Assembly (NCBI GenBank): GCA_028565635.1
Contig: JAOXYB010038362.1
Coordinates: forward strand, 1 to 13,418
Length of the DNA: 13,418 nt
Origin: Phoronis ovalis
Taxonomy: Eukaryota > Phoronida > Phoronidae
Direction: 5' to 3'
Shown: positions 1 to 9,476 of the stretch, piece after piece
Numbering within the stretch: position 1 is the first letter of the stretch
Layout: each line of letters starts with the position of its first letter
Position numbers and translations under genes: made by a program
The notes under the pieces: model-generated
The model's input: only the letters and a program-made list of their open reading frames with translations
The model's database searches: none
Told to the model about the DNA's origin: nothing

Positions 1-123
1 GAATGTATTATAATTGGAATTGTCGGAGGCGTGATTTCAACTTACTCAGCAATGAAGTCCATGACAAATCCTGACACATTTATTCCGCCGTGCTATATTG
101 TCTCAAATATAACTTCACCGTGA
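1..123 (+). CDS. C-terminal end of an SLC36-like (proton-coupled) amino-acid transporter, partial
   Basis: Frame 1 is open from the first base to a TGA at 121-123, giving 40 codons; the gene starts left of the window. The peptide has a hydrophobic stretch (residues 3-12, [10 protein letters not shown]), then S-T-Y-S-A-M, an N-P pair, and a short tail with F-I-P-P-C. This resembles the end of SLC36/PAT transporters, where the last membrane helix runs into G-T-Y-x-(A/S)-(I/L/M), a Pro-containing segment and a short tail near a Cys. Such proteins carry small amino acids with protons across plasma or lysosomal membranes. The match comes from memory of the family and is short, and open runs of 40 codons also occur by chance in this window. 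Another member of the SLC32/36/38 superfamily is possible. If real, this is the last coding exon, and its 3' untranslated region follows. Confidence 0.5.
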   Translation, partial: ECIIIGIVGGVISTYSAMKSMTNPDTFIPPCYIVSNITSP

Positions 124-3100
124 GAAAAGCTGTTCATATTATCAGTGCGCAAGAGATTACGTTTACATTTAAGCGTGACTGCAGCTCTTGGAAGTTCCTG
201 CATAAAAGGAATCTGTAATATTCAAATATTACGCTGGCATGTATCGTTGGACAAAACCTGTCCAAATTATGAAGCTGAAGATAAATAATTAGCTAAATTG
301 AAAACATGAAATGACATACTAAAAGTCTTCGATCAGTATTGGAAAGATGCTGACTGATAAATTATCAATACGTAACTTTAATGCATGTCACATGCTTATT
401 TAATAGCAAATTACATTTTAGGTTACATATATATGCAACATAATGGCAAAATAATGATCTGTTTTCTATTCAGTTTTGCTCTCGACATGAAGATATTTGA
501 ATATTTAAAATCTTGTGATCAATACAACTACGGTATGGATGTCTTGTGAACAGTCATATATGTCACTAAAATATGAAAGGCAGTTTAATATTCATTTTAA
601 CTAAAGATGTGGCTAGCATTTACAAGGATATCTTCGCATCATCATTAGAATATAATGTGCTTTAGATAATACCAAAGTGACGTTATTCATCGGGTCTCAT
701 GTTAACTGTGTTCATGGATTTTTAAGTGAATGCATACCTTTCAATTGTTATTGCTATTTCTCAGAAATCTAATTGTTTTGCATTGGTATTCTAGCATATG
801 AAAGTTATAAACAAGGCCCAATCCTTAACTACAGACACTCGGAAATAGTGAACAATGAATAGAAAGAGAATACAAAGACGCCAGTTATAATGGACCGGTA
901 CCCGCTTAGTACTCTGTTATATCTTTTATTGTTAGTTGCAATTTGATTGCTGTTTTTAAAACAACATCATAATATATTGCAAACAACATAAAACGCTGTA
1001 GGATGTCACTGAGGTTTGTACAACAGACAATTACTTTGTTTACGATACACGAACACCATGCAGTTCAGTCTGTACAATGTGCAAGCATCGTTAAGCATGT
1101 CCCTGTGTCGCGGAGGATATGGAATGAGAATAAAGAGATCATCTTTTTTTATAGTCAAAACTATTATTGTTATTTTGTATAAAATTTCTGTAGAAATAAT
1201 CGATATGAATTCACCTGATCGTCCACTCCCCATCAACATATTCAGGCATAGTCGGAATTACGTCCGACGTACATCCGTGATGTACAGGCTTATGGAGACA
1301 AGACTTTCGCAAAGACTTTATATATAAATAAAAGGATTATCGTTCTTCTGCTTTTCGAGATAACAAACAAAAATTGACTATGGTTAAACCCAAACATTAG
1401 TTGAGAAGGTACGGAACACTAACATATGGATTTATTCAGACTGTCAGAAATTTTGTCAATAAATTGTGTCCATATATAGCTTGGGACGTTGGTAAAAAAT
1501 GTTTTTGAAATAACTAGGAGTTTCAGTATAATGATAATGGGAAATAATTAAATCAAGCAGAATTTCGATCGAACGTTTATCTGTTAATTTCAGTTCCCTG
1601 TATCTTATTATATATCTCTAATTCTTCACATTCTACGTGATTAGAGCCACCGAAAGTAATTGGGGAGACAGGGAGCCCGATAAATAAAATCCACTTCGGC
1701 ATTGCAAAACATGGTCAAAGTGTGTACAACTGTATAGCAAACATGCACAGCAGGAAACTGTGTACACTGTATTACCCATTATCACCATTAGTTCCCGACA
1801 GAAATATACGAGTCATTCGATGATAATGTATACCATGATCAGAGAAGTCTGTTTTTCCCAATAGTTTATAATTCTATTTAAGATGTTTTATGTCACCAAA
1901 TTCATCATCCTTAAGTCCAAGTATATGACACAACCCTTACAAATCAAGCACATGTATAATAACGATACCATTCACTGCATATCTCACAGCTAGAGGATTA
2001 AACGAACATTATGAATCAGATCAGCAAGCAGTTATCTACGTTCACGATAATTGCCAAGTATTTATTTGTATTATCTAATTACCATCATTATGTCTGGTAA
2101 TTGATACAACCGCTTACAATACTGCAAGCTTCATGTGATAGACGATCAATAGGTGATTTGATTAAATGTCTCCAGAATGAGAATCATTGATTACGGACTA
2201 TATATTGATTATTTGAATAATGTGATTAATAGCAGCTTATAGTAATTATAATGAGAACCAGTTTCCTTTATCGCAATATTCCTATTTTGCATTAACACGT
2301 TAAGGTTGCACGCGACAAAAATAAAACGAAATACGAAGAAATGTCAAAATAAAAACCAGAATGTCAAATGTCAAAAAAGATAGCACACATTGTGAACACA
2401 GGGAAGATGAAGGTAAGAGTTTATAATTAATCCGCAGAAACATTTGGTAATTTTTTGGTGTTAGGTTGAAGAGCTCAAAACCATATCTCGTGGGAAGCAT
2501 CATTTGGCTTAATATATGTACACACGATGATAAGCATCTGATGGCTAAAACTAAGCAATTTCTTGTTAAAAAAATAATTCTATGAAAGTTTTTGGAAATA
2601 TAATCTGTTTTAAGCAAATTTGATTCTTTGGCAATTGTACAAATTTTAAAGGCGTATAATAACTGTTAATTGAAACGGTTGTTATTTACCATTATATTAA
2701 AGGTACATCTAGTGGCATGGCGATGTTATTTTTTATTAGTACCAGCAACTCTTGTTGTTTTCTCTCACAGAGTAACTAACGTTTTATGAATGAAATATAA
2801 CATTTAGTGAACTTTGTTGTGGAAGATTTATTTGAGGAAGCAATTAATATCGTCCACCATTTATAATAAAAATTACAGAAACCTTAACAGTAAAGTGGCT
2901 TGTCTCGTTTCGGCAATTTATTCACACTTATGGATAATTTTAGGTAGTTATTTAAAAAATAGACTGATAAAAGTAAACGATTTTGGAATGAGACTAATAT
3001 AAGGATTATACAAAATTAATTTATTTGTGTTTATCATGATTATGTACTTAGCATTGAGCCCACTTTTGGTAAAAACTTACTTTTTTCAAAACATGAACTT

Positions 3101-3861
3101 GAACATAAAAATATAAGCATAAAACCCCTACAAATACAACGCTGGACATTTGTTAAAATTCACTTCTAATAGGGATGTCAAATAATGTCATGTTTATTAA
3201 AATTTTGTTCCATTTATTAGCACCACTCTCAGCAAAAGTGGAGCGCAATGTTGGATGAACCAAAAACATGTGGAAACATATTTAACTTTTGTACTTTTAA
3301 TGTTTAGATACACTTGTAAAAACTCGCATTCAAAATACTTCATCACAATGTCGTTCCTTATATAGATTGCCATGGTTACCAATAGAGAGGGTGATCAAAA
3401 AATATAGAAAAAACATCAACATTTGCTTCTTAAGCCTGTAAATTCGGCATCACTAAAATGACGCCAACTGTTGATAGTTTATACAAAGACATAATGGAAA
3501 ACACCCAAAGTTGCCAATGATACATGTTGTAATCTAAAACGAGGCAGCATTTATCATGTCGTAGTTTAATGTGTCTGAACACACCTGCACTAAAGTGGAA
3601 ATAAAAAACATGTTTCCTCTCCAATTTAAAAACATTTTCCAAGGATACGAATTGGGACCATTTGTAATTTTTTTCTTCACTTTTTTCGCGCTATACATAT
3701 ATATGGAGCGATGGCGATGCAGTAGACTGTTGACACCGGTGTTGTTGTGTTGTTTTTGGTTTCACAAATGTGATTTTAATGCATTATTTTACCTTTTCTT
3801 TGTTGTAACATTTGACATTATAAACAGCTATTGTTCCTGCGGCAGCCAAAGTATAGTCAAA
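124..3861. other. AT-rich non-coding stretch (transporter 3' UTR, then intergenic)
   Basis: I found no convincing gene here. Open frames are short, start at arbitrary codons and give Phe/Tyr/Ile/Lys-rich peptides of the kind AT-rich DNA yields by chance. The left part presumably contains the 3' UTR of the transporter-like gene; the clearest AATAAA I noticed is at 1327-1332, over 1.2 kb past the stop, so it is a weak candidate for the cleavage signal. The only structured element I see is the pair of dyads at 1251-1285. Confidence 0.5.
1251..1285. repeat. Two abutting short inverted repeats
   Basis: GTCGGA (1251-1256) pairs with TCCGAC (1263-1268) around a 6-nt loop. Immediately next, GTACATC (1269-1275) pairs perfectly with GATGTAC (1279-1285) around a 3-nt loop. 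The two stems touch with no spacer. Function is unknown. They could be a structured RNA element, a paired binding site or chance. Confidence 0.4.
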
Positions 3862-4176
3862 ATGGCTGCTAAATCTAAGATGACCGCCAAAACAATTAGT
3901 GGTTTTCATAAAGGGTACCTTAATATGACATTTGAAGCATTCCTAAAGGGTAAACAAGCACAAAATGTAAACACAAGAAAATGCTAAACACTTTCAGTCC
4001 TGGTGGCACACAAAATATGGCTGCCAAACACAAGATGGCCACCGAATATATTTTTGCTATTTGACATGAAATGTGGTTTAATCTGAATTATGTGAATTTG
4101 TAACCGGGAACAAGGTAATGGTGTCTAGGGAGTGACCTCTTAACACATACCAATGTGGCTGTCAAATTCAAGATCA
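3862..4176. repeat. Decayed interspersed repeat, three copies of a TGGCTGCCAAA...AAGATG motif
   Basis: A motif of the form ATGGCTGCYAAA, a few bases, AAGATGRCCRCC occurs at 3862-3888 and 4017-4044, and in weaker form at about 4153-4176. The TGGCT starts are 155 and 138 bp apart. Sequence after copies one and two also shares traces such as GACAT followed by GAA, so the repeat unit is probably the whole interval of about 140-155 bp. An open frame from 3571 to 3987 runs through it, but its M-A-A-K-type residues are simply the repeat motif translated, so I do not call a gene. Confidence 0.5.
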
Positions 4177-4779
4177 ATACATTTTTTTATGAATACACAT
4201 TTGTGAAATTCTCCTCTATGTTGCAGGTTTCTCCATTTAAGATCTCCTTTGATTATACTTCTGCAATTAAATCCTAGTATGTTTTGCGCTACTTTACTTT
4301 ACAATTATTTGTATAATTTATAATTTGCTGTACAAGTTGCTCACACCACATCACAATATATTAATATTCCAACGTTGTTAATACTGTAGCATTAATATAC
4401 AAAGATCTAGTATGTATCTGGTTCCTCTTTTTAACTTCATGAACAAAAGGTCAATAACTGTTATTCCATTTTAAGCAACATATTAAATATGGTTGAAAGC
4501 ACGGTATCATCTATCAATAACGGAACACTGCTGAAATATAGTGATCTTATTTATTTGCCTATAATTATGAAAGCAATCAAGTGATTTGTTCGAAATTTGG
4601 AGATTAGAATGAACAACAAACTATAATCGTACTTTTTTATTTTCATTCTCATGAAAACGGTTGCCATCTTACTGTAGATAACGATAAGCATTATGAAGTT
4701 AAATTTTCATTTAAACATATATTTCGAGAAAAATTGAGTATGTTTTGCCGGTAGGTGGCGATTCCTTTTAATGACAAAG
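4177..4779. other. AT-rich non-coding stretch
   Basis: I see no gene, RNA or clear repeat here. The sequence is AT-rich with stop codons in all frames. Confidence 0.5.
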
Positions 4780-5225
4780 AAATTAAGGGGGGTCAACGGG
4801 ATCATTGTCCCAACAGTTGCTAACCCCGGGGGGCTCACTTGGAAAAAATTCGGGTACCCATGCTCGTCCATAGGGCGCAAAATAAGCCCCTAAACGTGAA
4901 GTGTATGTAAGATCAAGATATCACCCGTAAACGGGAGGATTTTGCTCAAAAAGGTGCCCCTAAATGGGAAGTTTTCTCTGAACAAATCGACAACCAAAAA
5001 AAATGTCGTCAAAACAAAATATTACACTAAATTTTAAAAAATCAAAATAATGGTCGCCAAAAGAAAATGCTCGCTACTCGCGATACCCTCCCTACAGCCC
5101 TCAAAAAACCAACCCCTAAACGGGAGATGTAGGTGAAAAACCAACCCCTAAACGGGAAGTTACATTTGCCAATAACATACCCCTAAATGTGGTTTTCCGC
5201 CAAAATCGATAACTAAATGGGGTTG
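4780..5225. repeat. Repeat element with seven copies of a CCCCTAAACGGGAAG-like motif
   Basis: The block begins near a G-rich, C-rich border: a GGGA...TCCC dyad at 4799-4812, then a CCCCGGGGGG run. The motif CCCCTAAAYGGGAAG or a close relative then recurs at 4887-4901, 4923-4938, 4957-4971, 5113-5127, 5145-5159, 5180-5193 and, more weakly, 5208-5224. The nearest copies lie about 32-36 bp apart. Each copy has CCC and GGG flanking a TAAA core, a small imperfect dyad. Its base composition differs clearly from the AT-rich flanks, which suggests an inserted, dispersed genomic repeat, possibly a non-autonomous element. I cannot assign a family. It ends about 240 bp before the first coding exon of the next gene. 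Confidence 0.6.
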
Positions 5226-5466
5226 CCGAATTTCCTGAACGACAACAAATGGCGTCATATTATGTTAACAATGTGATAGAAAGTTTCAAACGATAAACAA
5301 GCAAGGTTTCTAAAAGTGTTGTTAGGCGACAGTTATCTTCCTCTTCGTGTTTCTAGTGAGGTAGGATCGTGAATAGTTTTGCAGCAAGCTTAAACGCTGT
5401 CTGTATTTACTGTATTGTAACTAATATTAACGTTAATTGGGCATAATTATAAATTTGATGTTACAG
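5226..5466 (+). other. Region upstream of the NTase-TPR exon; possible 5' UTR and intron with acceptor at 5465-5466
   Basis: The exon frame is open from 5421, but no ATG lies in frame until 5538. TTACAG ending at 5466 is a plausible splice acceptor. The homologous-looking peptide (KKLAKEI...) begins right after it, and a branch-point-like TAACTAAT lies about 45 bp upstream. A possible donor, GAG|GTAGGA, sits at 5358-5366, which would give a 106-nt intron. A coding exon ending at that donor would end in TGA just before the split codon, so it could only be 5' UTR. The true first exon may lie further upstream. I see no TATA box that I trust. Confidence 0.35.
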
Positions 5467-8396
5467 CAAAGAAACTTGCTAAAGAGATAAACAAATCTAT
5501 CGAAGACTTAGAGACCATTGCAGACCTTTTGAAACAAATGGGACAAGTTTATCGCGAAAGAGGACTTGCTTGTGATGACACTAAGAAGGCATCTAACTTA
5601 TTTGTAAAAGTAGCAGCTCTCCTGAATTCTGCGAAATTGCGAACAACTTCTGGGAGTAAGAAATTGGAAATTAATGACGCAATAAAACAAAATGAACTTG
5701 ATTTTTTAAATCTCATTGGTTGCAAATATGGCAAGATCCCGCCCTTGTTCAATGATGAAGTAAAAACAGATATTGACTCTTTTCGTAGTAAAATCAATAA
5801 AAAAATAGAATCGGTATGGCAAGAAGCAAACGACAATTATTCAAAAGACGGCAAACAAGAAATTCGCATTCCTCAAGAGAAACTGATAATTCAAATTACA
5901 AAAAGTTTATGTCACGAGATAGCTGAAGGCATGAAAAAATTCATTAAAAACATTTTAATAAAATGTTATAGTATTTTAGGTTCGGCACCTCAAAGGTTTG
6001 CTATAGTCGGCTTGGGTTCACTCGCACGTGCAGAAATGACGCCTTATTCTGATCTAGAATTTATGATCCTTATTGAAAATGAAGATAGTGATAAACAATA
6101 TTTTCGGAATCTAGCTAATCTATTTCATCTGTTTGTACTAAATCTGGGGGAAACCCCATTACCAACAGTAGGTATAAAAACTTTAAATGATTTCGATTCG
6201 GAAAATGGCAGCTGGTTTTTTGACTCCGTTACAAATAATGGATTCTGTTTAGATGGATCAATGCCATGGGCTTGCAAAACACCTGTAGGAAGACCTGACA
6301 GATTTAAAAAGGAAGGTATTGAACTCATACAAACACCGGATTATATGGCTAAGAATCTAGGAGTTAAGGCCTCTGTAAAGGAAGGATATCACTTGGCAGA
6401 AATATTAAGAACTCTTACCTTCATAGACGGTTGCCATGATCTGTTAGACAATTTAAGTCAATTATGCATAGAGGCAGGCAATAATGTTAGCATGAAACAG
6501 CGTGGATTAGAAATTTTGAAAGCTGATGTGAAAGAATATACAACAAAATTAACGTTACTTGATCCCGATAAAGTCAGCGTTCTGCTAAATGTTAAAAAAG
6601 AAATTTACCGACTTCCAACTATTATAACAAATAGTTTTAAGCTAATTTATAACTTGGCTTGTTGTAAGCCTTGGGATATACTTGATGAAATGAAGGCGCA
6701 GCATCTTATCTCAGAGCCCGGATGTCATAACTTACTGATGGCCGTTACTGTGGCAGTGCTCCTGAGGTTCATAACGTACACAAGAAATGAAGGACAGAAA
6801 GAAGATATCAGCTTTCTACAACAATCCTTGAATCCACAAGTTTCTCGTGGAAGGAGTGTACAGTATGTTAACTCTGTAGATCTTATTTTTCGATATTACT
6901 TCACTGTGTTACCTTTAATAAAATGTCTGGATGGACACATCACAGATTTATCACGTAGCACATTTTATGAGAGAAACGAAGAAGTAAACGGAAATGTTTA
7001 CCATAAAATTCTCAGGTATACCGATGCCTGCAAGAGTTACAAGTTAGCTTTAAACGACGCAGTAAGTGATAGTGAACAGGCCTCTTTTTTGAGAAAAATA
7101 GCATTAGTCTACCTAGCACAAGGTGACTATGACAATGCAATGGCATATCATCAACAATCATTACAGATGGAGAGAAAGATACACGGTGAAGGTGCTCATC
7201 CTAATGTCGCCACTTCATTGAATAATATAGCATCAGTCTACTTATCACAAGCTGACTATGCCAATGCAATGACATATCATCAACAATCACTACAGATGGA
7301 GAGACATATACAGGGTGAAGGTGCTCATCTTGAAGTCGCCGCTTCATTGAATAATATAGCATTAGTCTACAAAGCACAAGGTGACTATGACAATGCAATG
7401 ACATATCATCAACAATCATTACAGATGCTTCGACAGATACATGGTGAAGGTGCTCATCCTGGTGTAGCCACTTCGTTGAATAATATAGCATCAGTCTACC
7501 TAGCAAAAGGTGACTATGACAATGCAATGGCATATCATCAACAATCATTACAGATGAGGAGACAGATACATGGTGAAGGTGCTCATCCTGATGTCGCCAA
7601 TTCATTGAATAATACAGCATCAGTCTATGACGCACAAGGTGACTATGACAATGCAATGACATATCATCAACAATCATTACAGATGTTTCGACAGATACAT
7701 GGCGAAGGTGTTCATCCTGATGTCGCCATTTCATTGAATAATGTAGGAGAGGAGTACAGAAAACAAGGTGACTATGACATTGCAATGACATATCATCAAC
7801 AATCATTGCGGATGAGGAGACAGATACATGGTGAAGGTTCTCATCCTGATGTCGCCACTTCATTGAATAATATAGCATCAGTCTACCTATCACAAGATGA
7901 CTATGACAATGCAATGACATATCATCAACAATCATTACAGATGGAGAGACAGATACATGGTGAAGGTGCTCATTCTGATGTCGCCACTTCATTGAATAAT
8001 ATAGGATCAGTCTACCTAGCACAAGATGACTATGACAATGCAATGAAACATGCTCAACAATCATTACAGATGTTACGACAGATACATGGTGAAGGTGCTC
8101 ATCCTGATGTCGCCACTTCATTGAATAATATAGCATTAGTCTATGAAGCACAAGGTGACTATGACAATGCAATGACATATCATCAACAATCACTACAGAT
8201 GAGGAGACAGATACACGGTGAAGGTGCTCATCTTGAAGTCGCCGCTTCATTGAATAACATAGCATTAGTCTACAAAGCACAAGGTGACTATGACAATGCA
8301 ATGACATATCATCAACAATCATTACAGATGAGGAGACAGATACACGGTGAAGGTGCTCATCCTGATGTCGCCACTTCATTGAGTAATATAGCATGA
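5467..8396 (+). CDS. GlnD/DUF294-like nucleotidyltransferase fused to a KLC/nephrocystin-type TPR array
   Basis: One large exon of about 975 codons; residue 1 here is the codon at 5529. I start at 5467 because the frame is open and protein-like upstream of the first ATG (5538) and follows a TTACAG acceptor. Residues before about 40 form two TPR-like helices. Residues ~118-260 form a Pol-beta-type nucleotidyltransferase domain: G161-L-G163-S164, R167, E169, then S174-D175-L-E177 (6009-6059), the G-S...D-x-E metal and nucleotide signature. A third acidic residue may be D232 or D242. Residues ~265-480 are helical, like the DUF294 C-terminal region. A partial TPR at ~495-517 leads into ten 43-residue units (518-947). 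The protein ends at TGA inside unit 11. There is no signal peptide or membrane segment, so it is probably cytosolic. Family members transfer nucleotides or are inactive; the substrate is unknown. A defence or signalling role is inference. Confidence 0.85.
7080..8369 (+). repeat. Ten tandem 129-bp TPR-coding units, in frame
   Basis: Units start every 129 bp exactly: 7080, 7209, 7338, 7467, 7596, 7725, 7854, 7983, 8112 and 8241. Each encodes 43 residues aligning to canonical TPR positions: L4, I7, A8, Y11, Y17, A20, H24, S27. The usual family unit is 42 residues; here the linker G-E-G-A-H-P-D carries one extra residue. Unit 1 is the most diverged (F-L-R-K in place of S-L-N-N), and unit 6 is the most unusual internal one (V-G-E-E-Y-R-K). 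Long tracts coding for DYDNAMTYHQQSLQM are nearly invariant even at synonymous sites, pointing to recent duplication or gene conversion. Units 2-3 and 9-10 share private variants. Confidence 0.9.
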
Positions 8397-8480
8397 GTCT
8401 ACAAAGCACAAGTTTAACGTGACAATGCAATGACATACCGTCAGCAATCATTACAGATGAGGAGACAGATACACATGGAG
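8397..8480 (+). pseudogene. Decayed remainder of TPR unit 11 beyond the stop
   Basis: Unit 11 begins at 8370 and is cut by TGA at 8394-8396, where other units have TTA or TCA. Repeat sequence clearly continues after the stop: V-Y-K-A-Q at 8397-8411, then a block where GGTGACTAT has become GTTTAACGT, giving a second in-frame stop at 8415-8417. D-N-A-M-T-Y follows from 8421, and Q-Q-S-L-Q-M-R-R-Q-I-H ends at 8474. Similarity fades at about 8475-8480, and a third stop lies at 8490-8492. The array was therefore once at least most of one unit longer. Whether the present stop is fixed, allelic or an assembly artefact cannot be told here. Confidence 0.75.
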
Positions 8481-9416
8481 AAATTCGAATAATCCGATGG
8501 CTGAATTCAGAGAATTCCTGCCGAATTCTTAACCTTAGTAGCTGTACCGGCTAAGTCAGATCCGGTGGCGTAGCGAACTGAGCTAGCTAATAATTAACGA
8601 GACCAAACTTAATCATTACAAGGCCGCTACGTGGAATCCTCGCGTAGATTACGTTGAACGAATTTTACCACTTTTACAACTCGTAGGCAATATTCCGTTT
8701 TCAGTTGCAAGTATTTAATGTATGTACATAATTTGTGTATTAAAACAATTGAAAAGCTATATTTTCACATTCCCTCCCACATGATTGTAACAAATTTCAA
8801 TTCTGATTACTTTGAAATTTAACGGAATTATTACAATAATAATTACAATTAACCGTAATTTATAACAGAAACAATAAATTATTCAGAGTATTCCCGGAGA
8901 CTCGATATGCCGAGTCATTTTAATCGTTATCCCGATCGACTGCGAAAAAAATAATCGTTATTATAATATTAAGAAAACATGGATGGATCTACAATATGCA
9001 ACTGTTTTGTTTATGTATTGTAGCTCGTTCCTAAAAACAGACTACTGACATTTGAGAAACCAATTTAGCGGGATGTAAGCAATCGTTCTAGGGAGACACC
9101 GTAGTAGCTACTCAAGATAAAGCAACTATGTACATTTTAATATATGCATGAGATTAAGATTTGTTGATGTTTTGCCAGTACTGATGATGTCGCCGTCATG
9201 GGGTCAAAAGCTTTTGATAGACAGCTCAACATTGTTTCCTAACGCAGTAGCTGAATCAAATTGCATATATTGCATTACAAATTTTGTTCTATTTTGTTGC
9301 ATTACATATTAATTTTAATTTATTTCCACGTATTTTATTTATCCATTTTATCCAACCAAAATCTATTCCCAGCTGCGCTTTACTAAACATTTTGGAAACA
9401 GAGACTCACCCACAAG
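8481..9416. other. Downstream region of the NTase-TPR gene (3' UTR, then intergenic)
   Basis: No gene is visible. Candidate cleavage signals for the upstream gene are an ATTAAA at 8739-8744 and an AATAAA at 8873-8878, about 350 and 480 bp past the stop. A short dyad, GACTCG (8899-8904) with CGAGTC (8911-8916), follows the AATAAA. The rest is AT-rich with no coding signal. Confidence 0.4.
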
Positions 9417-9476
9417 AAACTCATTGGTTGCAAATATGGCAAGATTCCGCTCTTGTTTAATGATGAAGTAAAAACA
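9417..9476 (+). pseudogene. Stray fragment copy of the NTase-TPR exon
   Basis: The stretch from 9421 to 9476 matches 5713-5768 of the main gene over 56 bp with three mismatches, all C to T at spaced positions; a few more bases at 9417-9420 also fit. It covers the codons for I-G-C-K-Y-G-K-I-P-P-L-F-N-D-E-V-K-T. The three changes are two synonymous sites (ATC/ATT, TTC/TTT) and CCC to CTC, which turns P72 into Leu. Neither flank shows further similarity. This is a remnant of a second gene copy or a captured piece, in the same orientation, about 1 kb past the intact gene. Confidence 0.85.

Noticed and set aside
1006-1327. Overlapping open frames on both strands near 1006-1327
   Set aside because: The peptides have no family resemblance or conserved motif, and their lengths are expected by chance.
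1568-1720. A minus-strand open frame of about 44 codons with a Gly/Pro-rich, protein-like stretch
   Set aside because: There is no recognisable motif or clear splice site, and frames this long are numerous by chance in this sequence.
3571-3987. A 138-codon plus-strand open frame
   Set aside because: It is Phe/Tyr-rich, crosses a decayed repeat, and its M-A-A-K-like residues come from the repeat motif.
7201-8451. A 416-codon minus-strand open frame opposite the TPR array, itself made of 43-residue repeats
   Set aside because: The 129-bp period is a multiple of three, so one stop-free antisense unit stays open through the whole array. The sense frame carries the TPR consensus, so the antisense frame is a shadow.
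7080-8480. CRISPR-like interpretation of the regular 129-bp repeats
   Set aside because: The repeats are contiguous, in frame and encode TPRs; there are no unique spacers, and the context is eukaryotic.
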